Below, piece after piece: positions 23,416 through 33,530 of a DNA stretch of 64,000 bases. The stretch comes from Tragulus kanchil (Eukaryota; Chordata; Mammalia; Artiodactyla; Tragulidae). How positions within the stretch are numbered: position 1 is the first letter of the stretch; each line of letters begins with the position of its first letter. Location: positions 18,679,471 to 18,743,470 of the forward strand of contig JAIOJX010000027.1 of assembly GCA_022376925.1 (NCBI GenBank), given 5' to 3'. The notes under the pieces were generated by a model that saw only the letters and a list, made by a program, of their open reading frames with translations, was not told the origin of the DNA and did not search any database. Position numbers and translations under genes: made by a program.

Positions 23416-23657
23416 CATTTAATAGAAGGAATAATGCAGGGAAAGCATATAAAGCACATATTAAAACTATAGATATTCCCCCCACCGCCAGAAGGAAACA
23501 AGCAGATGTTCCTTAGCAAGAAAGAATTGCTTCTTGGGTATATTTAGCTCAACCTGTCAGGGGAAAAGCAAAAGAAACAAAATCAAAAGCATTCAAGGCA
23601 TTCATTTTAAAAATTAAAAAATCATTTACAGTTCCATTTTTATAAAAATGAATCACA

Positions 23658-23991
23658 GGCTTCCCCTGGTGGTCCAGTGGGTAAGGACACCGCCTTGCAG
23701 TGCAAGGGGCGCCGGTTCGATCCCTGGCCTGGGAAGATCCCACGTGCCGCGGAGCGGCTGGACTGATGTGTCCAATTGCTGAGCCGGAGCTCTGGAGCGC
23801 ATGCACCCAGAGCCGGTGCTCTGCAGTGACAGATGCCACCGCGATGGGAGGCCCACAGCAGCCAAAGAACAAAGATGGATGAAAATAGAGAAATGAAAGA
23901 CCAATAGAAGTGGCCCGCCCACTCCGCTCCCTCCCCAACCCAACCCCCGTCCAAAAATAAAAAGTAAATAAATAAATCTTAAAAAAAAAAA
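23658..23991 (+). mobile_element. tRNA-derived SINE, 'gccaaagaacaaagatgg' subfamily
   Basis: Well-preserved copy with a B-box-like 'ggttcgatccc' and the diagnostic 3' block. The extended C-rich tail 'ctccccaacccaaccccc' resembles the tail of the 1708-2013 copy, so that tail may belong to the element. TSD 'gaatcaca' at 23650-23657 and 23992-23999. Confidence 0.85.
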
Positions 23992-24273
23992 GAATCACAA
24001 AAGAAATAATATTGGTAATACTACACTGTGAGCTTTTCATAGTGAAGTAATAACTGGATTCTGAGTGTCTTTCTCTTGTCTCTGTCTCTTCCTCCTTTAA
24101 ATCAGTGCCTCCTCTATCCCATGGAAGGAGACATTCCTTTAAACCAGGCAACAAGACTCACCCACATTTCAGGATCCTAGTGCATTTATCTTAGTTCTGT
24201 ATCATGTCATTTAAATAAATTAACAACTCTGAGTCTATTGTTACTATGAATTTTTTATATAGATAATACTTTG

Positions 24274-24496
24274 GCCACCTGATGCAAGCAGCCTGCTCAT
24301 TGGAAAAGGCCTCATGCTGGGAAGGACTCAAGGCAAAAGGAGAAGGGGGCGGCAGAGGATGAGATGGCTAGATGGTATCATTGACTCAATGGCCATGAAT
24401 TTAAGCAAACTCCCAGAGATAGTGGAGCCTGGAGTGTTATAGTCCATGGGGTCAAAGAGCGTCAGACATGACTTGCTGACTCAACAACAACAACAT
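24274..24496 (+). mobile_element. BovB LINE 3'-end fragment (second copy)
   Basis: Copy of 23193-23415 carried by duplication D. Confidence 0.85.
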
Positions 24497-24738
24497 CATT
24501 TAATAGAAGGAATAATGCAGGGAAAGCATATAAAGCACATATTAAAACTATAGATATTCCCCCCACCGCCAGAAGGAAACAAGCAGATGTTCCTTAGCAA
24601 GAAAGAATTGCTTCTTGGGTATATTTAGCTCAACCTGTCAGGGGAAAAGCAAAAGAAACAAAATCAAAAGCATTCAAGGCATTCATTTTAAAAATTAAAA
24701 AATCATTTACAGTTCCATTTTTATAAAAATGAATCACA

Positions 24739-25075
24739 GGCTTCCCCTGGTGGTCCAGTGGGTAAGGACACCGCCTTGCAGTGCAAGGGGCGCCGGTTCG
24801 ATCCCTGGCCTGGGAAGATCCCACGTGCCGCGGAGCGGCTGGACTGATGTGTCCAATTGCTGAGCCGGAGCTCTGGAGCGCATGCACCCAGAGCCGGTGC
24901 TCTGCAGTGACAGATGCCACCGCGATGGGAGGCCCACAGCAGCCAAAGAACAAAGATGGATGAAAATAGAGAAATGAAAGACCAATAGAAGTGGCCCGCC
25001 CACTCCGCTCCCTCCCCAACCCAACCCCCGTCCAAAAATAAAAAGTAAATAAATAAATCTTAAAAAAAAAAAAAA
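24739..25075 (+). mobile_element. tRNA-derived SINE (second copy)
   Basis: Copy of 23658-23991 carried by duplication D; the terminal A-run is longer here. Confidence 0.85.
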
Positions 25076-25389
25076 AGAATCACAAAAGAAATAATATTGG
25101 TAATACTACACTGTGAGCTCATTTTACATAGTGAAGTAATAACTGGATTCTGAGTGTCAGGGTCTCCACACTTCGGGATAGTGTATAAGCATCACCCAGG
25201 TAAGGGATGCTAGTGGAGAACCATCTAATGCCCAGCTGTTCTCTTCCCCTTTGAAATATTTTCTGGCTCCTAGTCGGGGCTAACCAGAAACCCCCACGGA
25301 GTCATCCAGGGCTGTGGATGTGGGAGGCACTGAATCAAGGAGAACAGTCAAGGGGGTCTTTTTTACCTGGATCACTATCATTTTTGTTT

Positions 25390-25502
25390 TTGGCTGTTCC
25401 GCCCAATTCATGTGACCTCAGTTCCCCTAACAGGGATTTACCTGGGCCCTGTGCAGTGAGAGTCCCGAGTCCTCACCATTGGACCACCAGGGATTCCCAG
25501 GA
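25390..25502 (-). mobile_element. CHR-type tRNA SINE
   Basis: 'ctcagttcccctaacaggga' and 'ccattggaccaccagggatt' are the reversed tRNA-like head. Confidence 0.65.
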
Positions 25503-25844
25503 ATTACCTATCTTTTATTCACCTTTACATTTATTATCATTCTTCACAACCTCGATATCCATATAGATGGATCACTGACAGCTTATCATTTCTTTCACTT
25601 GAGATTCTACAGTGTTTCTTCACTCTTGTAAATGGCTGTGTAACAGGAGGAAGGCGATGGGGCATAACTTTTGAAGGAATGACATAACCCAAGGACACAA
25701 CACAAAGTGACTAGATCAAATGGGTCCATGATGGCAGACTAGACCTTGATGCCCAATCAGCTAGCTGAACAATACACCCAGAGGCACCGGGACAGTTCTG
25801 CCCCCCCCCCAAAACAGTTGGAATGATCCGCCACGCATTCGCAT

Positions 25845-25907
25845 ATGAATGGCCACAGTCCATTGGGTTCTAAGAGTTAGAGAGGACTTAGCAACTGAAC
25901 AACAATT
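25845..25907 (+). mobile_element. Bov-A body fragment
   Basis: 'acagtccattgggttctaag' and 'gaggacttagcaactgaaca' match the end of the Bov-A unit only. Confidence 0.55.
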
Positions 25908-25909
25908 CC

Positions 25910-26435
25910 CCCCTGACTCCTAGAATTTCTCGCTTTCTCTCCTCTTCACCTACTTGATCATTCTAATTGTTCCTTCTTAGTACTCAAATGTCCCTTAACT
26001 TCACCCGTAGTTCCTGTTTCATTTCTCACCTACTGTGTGTCTCTGCTTTCTCAGCTACTATCCTGGCTTAGATCATTCCACTGGAACCTCCAGCCCAATG
26101 CTGAATAGGTATTTCTTGTACTAATGTTATAAAAACATTAGTCTTTCGGAAGATGATGCTCGGTTCTGTAATTCATTTTAAAACCATCTTTCAGCATCAG
26201 TGGACGCAGCAGACCTTCCCTGAAACTCTTGTTCTCTAGATTTCTTCCCAACACAACATGTACCTAGTTTTATTTTCAACTTTTTTCTCATCACCTTTTC
26301 GTCCTCCTGTCTACTTGTTTCTTCCCCTTATTGGATCTCAAAATATCAGAAAGCCCTACAGCTCTATCTTCAATTTTCCCCTCTTTTTCAGATTTACCTA
26401 TTTCTTAGGAAATTCCATTATTATCCTAGTTTTTA
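25910..26435. other. Pyrimidine-rich unique sequence
   Basis: C/T-rich throughout, no family recognised. Confidence 0.4.
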
Positions 26436-26439
26436 GTAC

Positions 26440-26575
26440 TTGTTTAGTTGCTCAGTTGGGTCTGACTCTTTTGCAACTCATAGGATTTCCAGGGCAAGTC
26501 TCCTCTGTCCATGGGATTTCCCAGGGCAAGAATACTAGAGTGGTTGCCACTTCCTACTGCCTCTACTCTAAGGAG
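26440..26575 (-). mobile_element. Bov-tA SINE, 3' part only
   Basis: 'gttgctcagttgggtctgac' and 'gggcaagaatactagagtgg' mark a truncated minus-strand copy. Confidence 0.75.
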
Positions 26576-26584
26576 TCTCTAATT

Positions 26585-27600
26585 TTCATCTCCAGACCTG
26601 TCTCTTGAGCTCAAGAATTATAATCAGACTGCCTACTTGAGAACTCCACCAGAATACCGAACTGCTATCTCAACAGAACATAGCCAAGGAGCAACAGTTC
26701 TGATTTCCCCTGTGCGTTTATTCCAGAGTTTTGTATTTCAGTAAACAAGGTCACCTCAGCTGTGCCATTTACCAAGAGAACCTAAGAATCTCCCCTGGTT
26801 CTGCTTTCTTCTTTGTGCAAACTATTTCCTCCTTTAGGAGTGCATACCAACACTGCCTTCAAAGTATTTTATGAATCCAAACCCTTCCTCCCATCACTGC
26901 ACGAAAAGTGTATTGTGAGTTCAAAGCAGTCTGTGGCCTGGATTAACCTGATCGCTTTTCTCACTGGTCTCTTCAGTTACCTGGTCTTATCTTTCTGTGG
27001 AATTTTTACCATTCTCTCTGGGGGAGGGCGGGGGAGGGATTCTTTCCAAACAGACATCCTTATCACCCCTTCCCCTGCTAGGAACTTTCTCATCACTGGC
27101 CACAATTAGAGCATCCAGACACCTCCGTGTGGATTACAGGTCCCAGACGGTCTGGAGTTCGCCTCCCCGTCTGATTTTCACGATCTCACTTCTTCCCGTA
27201 TCCCCACTGCTTCCCTTCTGTCTCAATGCGGACACACTTACACCATCTCAGGACTGCCGTTGGCTATTTTTCTGCTCAGGGCACTTTATTCTCTGAAATT
27301 TCCTGCCCTTTTCATTGTTGGGGTCTCAGATCCTAAGTAACCTCCAGAGTGATACCCTTCCTGACACTGAGGTGAAAGGAACACTGTCTCTCTCTCTCAT
27401 CACCCCACTTTTTTTTTTTTTTGTCCTCCTCTTTCATGATAGTACATAAGGACACTGGAGTTACTGTCCTCATTTTCTGTTCACTTGTAGTGTTTCCTCT
27501 TGAACCCGACCGGAATGCAAGCTATGAGAATGCCTTGGTCTCTGTGTCAGCCCAAAACCTGGTAAAAAAATTAAAAAGCTTGAAGTTCTTCACTGGACTT
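26585..27600 (+). mobile_element. L2 LINE relic
   Basis: Scattered blocks match the old L2 3' region: 'gactgcctacttgagaactc' near 26628, 'tgataccc ttcctgacactg' near 27350 and 'accggaatgcaagctatgag' near 27507. Too diverged for firm boundaries. The part from 27255 on is also duplicated. Confidence 0.45.
27020..27038 (+). other. Intramolecular G-quadruplex motif
   Basis: Four G-runs of 5, 3, 5 and 3 separated by single bases (a, c, a), satisfying the standard G3+N1-7 pattern with the shortest possible loops. Confidence 0.75.
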
Positions 27601-28329
27601 AGTAACACCCACCTTCCCTGAGACACAAAGTGCCACGCACGCTTAACAAATTCCAGCAAACTTCACTGCAGGCTCAGCTGATGACGGCTGGTGGGTAAAT
27701 AACAAAGCAAGCCGCTACCTTGGACAGCTTTTTCATAGAGCAGGGCAGGGTATCTCCACTTCAGAGGGCAGACTGTCCTGGGTCAACACTGGGACCGTCT
27801 GGTCCAGTCCAGCCGAGGTCCCTGGATTTCCTTCCCTCGCTGGGCAGTGCTGATGGTGGAACTGCCTGTTCGCGGTGAATCTCAGGGCCCCTGGGGCCCT
27901 TGGGAAGCCCCTGGGTCATCTGAAAGGCTCCTTTGTCCTTCCTTTCCCCAGTGTCCATCTTTAACTTAGAAGAAACGAACATTACAGCTCTCTTATGAAT
28001 TTAGAAGAAAAGAACATTACAGCTCTCTTATTTGGCTGTATGAAAATTTACGGGGCGGGTGGGTTTCCAGGCGGCTGCTCCTGCCGGGCACTGCCTGGTG
28101 ATGGATGACCGCGACGTGTCGCCAGTGCGGCCCGGCTCCGGTGACGCATGGCGGCAGCGAGTCATCTGTCATCCATCACCGCCTCGGCAGCCGCCCCCGC
28201 CCGGCCTCGCCTGTCCACTGCGGCGGGGAGGCCTGGCTCCGAGCAAGCCCCGCGCTCCTGCTGCACGCCCAGGGCCCCGCATTCACCACGTCTGTCTTAC
28301 TGTCGTGGGAGCGAGGAGAGAGATGTTCG
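27255..28329 (+). repeat. Direct duplication E, copy 1
   Basis: Recurs at 28351-29426 (offset 1096) with a single G insertion in a G-run as the main difference. Contains L2-derived sequence, a 35-bp tandem repeat and a CpG-rich block. Confidence 0.93.
27966..28034 (+). repeat. 35-bp tandem duplication, two units
   Basis: 'ttagaagaaa' plus 'gaacattacagctctcttat' repeats at offset 35 (27966/28001). Also present at 29062-29130 through duplication E. Confidence 0.9.
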
Positions 28330-28330
28330 C
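28041..28330. promoter_or_regulatory. CpG-island-like block
   Basis: About 30 CpG in 290 bases (by eye), GC-rich and repeat-free. It carries an exact 13-base inverted repeat, 'ggtgatggatgac' at 28097-28109 and its complement at 28168-28180. The 125-codon open frame across it is a consequence of high GC. It could be a promoter or first exon of an unseen transcript. Confidence 0.45.
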
Positions 28331-28350
28331 GATCATCTCCGAGGAACCTT
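28330..28350. other. 21-base linker of duplication E
   Basis: 'cgatcatctccgaggaacct' aligns loosely to 'tagtaacctccggtggagga', which follows copy 2 at 29427, with substitutions and gaps. Confidence 0.5.
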
Positions 28351-29426
28351 TGCCGTTGGCTATTTTTCTGCTCAGGGCACTTTATTCTCTGAAATTTCCT
28401 GCCCTTTTCATTGTTGGGGTCTCAGATCCTAAGTAACCTCCAGAGTGATACCCTTCCTGACACTGAGGTGAAAGGAACACTGTCTCTCTCTCTCATCACC
28501 CCACTTTTTTTTTTTTTTGTCCTCCTCTTTCATGATAGTACATAAGGACACTGGAGTTACTGTCCTCATTTTCTGTTCACTTGTAGTGTTTCCTCTTGAA
28601 CCCGACCGGAATGCAAGCTATGAGAATGCCTTGGTCTCTGTGTCAGCCCAAAACCTGGTAAAAAAATTAAAAAGCTTGAAGTTCTTCACTGGACTTAGTA
28701 ACACCCACCTTCCCTGAGACACAAAGTGCCACGCACGCTTAACAAATTCCAGCAAACTTCACTGCAGGCTCAGCTGATGACGGCTGGTGGGTAAATAACA
28801 AAGCAAGCCGCTACCTTGGACAGCTTTTTCATAGAGCAGGGCAGGGTATCTCCACTTCAGAGGGCAGACTGTCCTGGGTCAACACTGGGACCGTCTGGTC
28901 CAGTCCAGCCGAGGTCCCTGGATTTCCTTCCCTCGCTGGGCAGTGCTGATGGTGGAACTGCCTGTTCGCGGTGAATCTCAGGGCCCCTGGGGCCCTTGGG
29001 AAGCCCCTGGGTCATCTGAAAGGCTCCTTTGTCCTTCCTTTCCCCAGTGTCCATCTTTAACTTAGAAGAAACGAACATTACAGCTCTCTTATGAATTTAG
29101 AAGAAAAGAACATTACAGCTCTCTTATTTGGCTGTATGAAAATTTACGGGGCGGGTGGGTTTCCAGGCGGCTGCTCCTGCCGGGCACTGCCTGGTGATGG
29201 ATGACCGCGACGTGTCGCCAGTGCGGCCCGGCTCCGGTGACGCATGGCGGCAGCGAGTCATCTGTCATCCATCACCGCCTCGGCAGCCGCCCCCGCCCGG
29301 CCTCGCCTGTCCACTGCGGCGGGGAGGCCTGGCTCCGAGCAAGCCCCGCGCTCCTGCTGCACGCCCAGGGGCCCCGCATTCACCACGTCTGTCTTACTGT
29401 CGTGGGAGCGAGGAGAGAGATGTTCG
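28351..29426 (+). repeat. Direct duplication E, copy 2
   Basis: Second copy of 27255-28329, in which 'cccaggg' becomes 'cccagggg' near 29370. Confidence 0.93.
29137..29426. promoter_or_regulatory. CpG-island-like block (second copy)
   Basis: Copy of 28041-28330, with the inverted repeat at 29193-29205 and 29264-29276. Confidence 0.4.
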
Positions 29427-29572
29427 TAGTAACCTCCGGTGGAGGAGCATCTTTGGGCTTTTAAAGGAAAAGGGTCCCTCTTGTTCTGAGGCCAGAAGCT
29501 GCTGACAGACGATGTCCCCGGGAAGGTGCTGTCTAGAGGGCTCCGGCCGTGCAGGCGTGGTAGTAAAGGGTT

Positions 29573-29785
29573 AGGCTTCCCAGGTGGCCCAGTGGCAGAG
29601 GCTCCATCTGCCCATGCAAGAGCAGCAGGAGACGTGGGTTCAGTCCCTCCGTTGGGAAGATCCCCGAGGAGGAAATGGCACCCCCTTCCAGTACTCTTGC
29701 CTGGAAAATTCCACGGACAGAGGAGCCTGGCAGGCGACAGTCCCTGGGGTCGCAGAGTCGGACAGGACTGAGTGTGCACAGGGAC
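29573..29785 (+). mobile_element. Bov-tA SINE
   Basis: 'ggcttcccaggtggcccagt', 'gaaaattccacggacagagg' and 'cagagtcggacaggactgag' give a full-length plus-strand copy. Confidence 0.88.
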
Positions 29786-29789
29786 ACAC

Positions 29790-30735
29790 ACCGTAAAGTG
29801 CTATCACGTATACCCATCAAGGCGACTCGTTCCTTCCCTGACGGCCCCCACCAACACAGCATTGAAGAGCACTTTCCCTTCCATTAAAAAACATGGTTTA
29901 AAAAAGAGTTATGGACTGTTCATTCTGATAGCTATTTTTCAAAGGATTTCACAGGCAGAAGCCAGCTTCATCCTCCAAGTGTCTCATAAGAGGGATACGA
30001 GTCATTTCACAGATAAGGAAGACGTGGCACACTAAGATGAATTTGCCCATGGCAACCCATCTGCTTCGAAGAAACAGGATATGGACCAAGGCAGCCTAGG
30101 GCTGAAACCCTCGCTCTCGACCACAACCTCACACGGTGTAGACGCTCACGGACGATCCCAGTGGTTCTCCGCATAGGCTGTGTGGACCCCTGGCTTCTGG
30201 GACTAAATAAACCCATAGATACAGCTGGGGTTTTATTTCACTGCTATGATTTGCTTGTTATTAAGAGCTATTATCATTGACGATGCCACCATTTAACAAC
30301 TACTTGTAGATTCTGGGCTATGGAGGAGGTGCTTTGCTTATATAATCTAGGTCTCCCCACTCCGCAGTATATTTTTCTTCTTCCTTTTGTTTTCGACTAG
30401 ATGAGTAGAGGAGGACATTACAAACTTTTAAAGATGTTTTCAAATAACACATTGGAAAGGGGAATAAAAAGAGAAGACCAGATTAGGAATAGCTATAAAT
30501 CGAAAAAGTGAATGAGCAGCTCCAAATAATTTGTGCAGAACAGTTGAAATGCCATTTGTACACATTTTAAATAAATCAAGCTAGTTACGATCAATTCGGA
30601 TGTCACTAAAACAGAATCTGTGGTGTATGTCTGCTTCTTTTGTTCCAACTGAAAATTAAAGCTTTATGGAAGAGAAAAATCCCTTTACAGATTCGTATTC
30701 TTTAAGATTCTTAGCATCCAATTAAAACAGACTTG
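29790..30735. other. Unique sequence, nothing recognised
   Basis: No repeat or exon supported. Confidence 0.4.
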
Positions 30736-31061
30736 TTCAAGAAAGAAAAAAATGGCATACTGGACTTCATGAAAATTAAAAACTTCTGCTTTGTGCCTTT
30801 ACTATTAAAGGAATGAATATAAACTAAAGACAGGCTTGTATTTGTAAAGTACCTGTTTGATTAAGGATGTGTATACAAGATATGCAGAGAACTGTCAACC
30901 TCAACAATAAGAAAACAATCCAGTTTTTAAAATGGGCCAAATATCTGGACAGACGCCTTACTGAAGAGACATACAGGTGGAAAACAACTATGAAAATATA
31001 CTCAGCACTATTTGTGATTACAAAAATGCAAATTAAAATAAAAGATATACTACCATTATAT

Positions 31062-31268
31062 TGTTGTTGTTGCTAAATCACATCCAACTCTTTTGCAACC
31101 CCACGGACTGTAGCCCCCCAAGCTCCTCTGTCTATGGGATTTCCCAGGCAAGACTCCTGGAGTGGGTTGTCACTTCTTTCTCCAGGAGATCTTCCCACCC
31201 AGGAATAAAACCTGCGTCTCCTGCATCGGCAGGCAGATTCTTTAGCACTGAGCCACCTGGGAAGTCCA
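31062..31268 (-). mobile_element. Bov-tA SINE inside L1
   Basis: Minus-strand copy with a (TTG)n tail at 31060-31073. 'cacggactgtagccccccaa' and 'ttagcactgagccacctggg' mark its ends. Confidence 0.88.
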
Positions 31269-31565
31269 GTACACACATATTTGAGTAGTTATAATTAAAA
31301 ACCACCACCACCAACCTCATGATACCCGTGCTGGCAAGGATGAAGAACAGTAAAAGCTCTCATTTATTGCTTGTCGAGATACAAAAGGGAATAGCCCTGT
31401 GGGGATATAATTTGTCACTTTCTTACAAAACTAAATACAATCTTAACCTATGGCACAGAAATCATGCACCTATGTAATTGCTCAACTGATTTAAAGATTG
31501 TACCTGTATAACAGAAGCACATGCATGTGTACACTAGACTGTTTGATTGAGCGTACCTCCACATA

Positions 31566-31745
31566 AGGAAAGTGTCAGTCACTCAGTCGTGTCTCTTTGT
31601 GACCCTACAGATTGTAGCCCACCAGGCTCCTCTGTCCATGGACTTCCCAGGCAAGAATACTGGAGTGGGTTGTCATTCCCTTCTCCAGGGGATCATCCCT
31701 ATCCATGTCTCCTGCATGGCAGGTGGATTCTTTATCATGTGAGTC
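31566..31745 (-). mobile_element. Bov-tA SINE inside L1
   Basis: 'gtcagtcactcagtcgtgtc' to 'tggattctttatcatgtgag'. Imperfect TSD 'tccacataaggaa' / 'tccatataagggaa' near 31558 and 31749. The L1 resumes immediately after. Confidence 0.85.
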
Positions 31746-32904
31746 ACATCCATATAAGGGAATACTATTCAGTAATGAAAAAAGAAGGCACTATCAAGCC
31801 ACAGGAAAAAAGAGATGACTTCTAAATGCAAATTGCTAACTGAAGAAACCAAGTCTGCAAAGGTTGCACAATATGTTTACATTTATATGACATTCTACAA
31901 AATGACGAACCTAAAAAGACAGTGAGCTAAGTGAAGTAAGCTAGAGAAAGATAAATATCATAGGATATTGCTTGTATGTGGAATTTAAAAAGGATACAAA
32001 TGAACTTATTTACAAAGCAGAAGCAGATTTACAGAACAAGCTTATAATTATCGAGGCAGGAGATGGATGGGGGGAAGGGGGTTTGGAATGGACATGTGCA
32101 CACTGCTATATTTAAACTAGATAATCAACAAGGACCTACTGAATATCACAGGGAACTGTGCTCAATACTGTGCAATAACCTAAATGAGAAAGAGTCTGAA
32201 AAATAATAGATACATGTCAATTTATAACTGAATCACTTTACTGTACAGCTGAAACAAAATACTGTTAATCAACTCTTCTCTGATGTAAAATTTAAAAAAA
32301 TAGAAAAGGCAATGAATATAATTGTAATTGCTAAGGCATAAGAATGCCTGTTGAAGTACAGAAGGATTTTTAGGGCAATAAACCATTCTGCATAATGTTA
32401 TAATACTGGATTCAGGATGATAAGTATTTGTCAAAACTCACAGACCTTCCCAGCACAAAGAATCATCTTCAACAAAACAATTTAGGAGTCTGGGTGATCT
32501 TGGGATGAAAGCAAATTGTGAACCAAATGTATGATATAATCTTACTTAAGGAGATAGAAAAAAAAGGTATTAATGTAAAAAGTTTCAGAAATGAATTAAA
32601 ACTTTGAGACTAAAGGCAAAAAGGACTTTTTCTAAGCACTGCCCACTAGTTGATAATATTGAATCATATCACAAAGTATGAAAGAAATACCCAGGCATGC
32701 ACACTGGTGAAAATAATCTATTAAATAAGTAAGTAAATAGATAAATAAATACTGAATAGCCAAATCTGCCATGTAGAAGAAATCTAAATAATAGATGTAG
32801 ATATGCCGCAGTTGAGGAAATGGGCTGTAACTACTGCAGCTGAACGGTGGGCTATCCATTCTGACTCCCTTGCAGAAAGGATGGTATGGTAAAAGGAAAA
32901 ATAT

Positions 32905-32968
32905 GACTTCCACAACCAGGGGTCAAACCTGTGGATTCTCTACCACTGGACTGCCAGGCAAGTCCCTT
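32905..32968 (-). mobile_element. Short tRNA-SINE fragment
   Basis: 'accaggggtcaaacctgtgg' and 'ccactggactgccaggcaag' resemble a reversed tRNA SINE head. Repeated at 34058-34121. Confidence 0.5.
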
Positions 32969-33195
32969 GACAGATATTTTAAGGCACTTTTTAGCTTGAA
33001 AAAAAATTCACAAGTGTTACAAGGACACTTGAAAGAAAAGACAGTATTTTTCCAAAAGGGCAGATTATGTAAAATAAAATCAACTGAGCCTGTTTACTAA
33101 GACAATCTGTTGCACAATTAAATTCTGAGGAAAGGATTGATACTAACAAGCAGAAAAAGTGTCTTCATAAGTTCCTGTTAAAAGGTTAAATTATG

Positions 33196-33520
33196 GGGTT
33201 TCTCTGGTAGCTCAGTGGTAAAGAGTTCACCTGCCAAGGCAGGAGATAATGGGTTTGATCCCTGATCCAGGAAGATCCCGCACTCTACTAAGCAGCTAAG
33301 CCCATGAGCCACAACTATGGAGCCCACGTGGTGCAATTACTGAAACCCCTGTGCCCCAGAGGCCAAGTTCCACAACAAGAAAAGTCACTGCAAACAAGAA
33401 GTGTGCTCACCTCAATTAGAGAGTATCCTCCCCTCCCAGATACTAGAGAAGAGCCTGTGGCAGCAGTGGAAACCCAGAATAGTCAAAATACATGCATAAA
33501 CAAAATTTTTAAAAGAAAAC
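33196..33520 (+). mobile_element. Long tRNA-derived SINE
   Basis: 'ggtttctctggtagctcagt', 'ggaagatcccgcactctact', 'caacaagaaaagtcactgca'. It resembles the older long CHR-like form at 13700 but is more diverged. Repeated at 34345-34665. Confidence 0.75.
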
Positions 33521-33530
33521 TTTAACTTAT

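Larger units (their letters stand above)
22985..24066 (+). repeat. Direct duplication D, copy 1
   Basis: Recurs at 24067-25158 (offset 1081-1082). The last ~60 bases before the junction differ by small indels ('gagcttttcatag' against 'gagctcattttacatag'). Confidence 0.92.
24067..25158 (+). repeat. Direct duplication D, copy 2
   Basis: Second copy of 22985-24066. Natural sequence resumes at 25159. Confidence 0.92.
30740..32300 (+). mobile_element. L1 LINE 3' end (ORF2 tail and 3' UTR)
   Basis: Landmarks in order: 'cttcatgaaaattaaaaact', 'ttaaaatgggccaaatatct', 'gggaatactattcagtaatg', 'tgaatatcacagggaactgt' and 'tgaatcactttactgtacag'. These are the ORF2 end and the cetartiodactyl L1 3' UTR. 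It is 5'-truncated, with no intact frame, and is interrupted by two SINEs. Confidence 0.85.
32376..33530 (+). repeat. Direct duplication F, copy 1
   Basis: Recurs at 33531-34680 with no spacer. Differences are a 3-base indel in 'tatgccgcagttg', a G/T change near 32985 and several A-run length changes. Confidence 0.93.

Noticed and set aside
18744..25158. CRISPR-like or satellite array because of repeated blocks
   Set aside because: Repeats are kilobase-scale and chained, not short repeats with spacers, and the genome is mammalian.
28059..28436. 125-codon frame in the CpG-rich block as a conserved protein
   Set aside because: High GC suppresses stop codons; three frames are open at once and the frame runs into L2-derived duplicated sequence across a junction.
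30867..31076. 69-codon frame as an L1 ORF2 gene
   Set aside because: A short remnant of a 5'-truncated L1, interrupted by SINEs; not functional.
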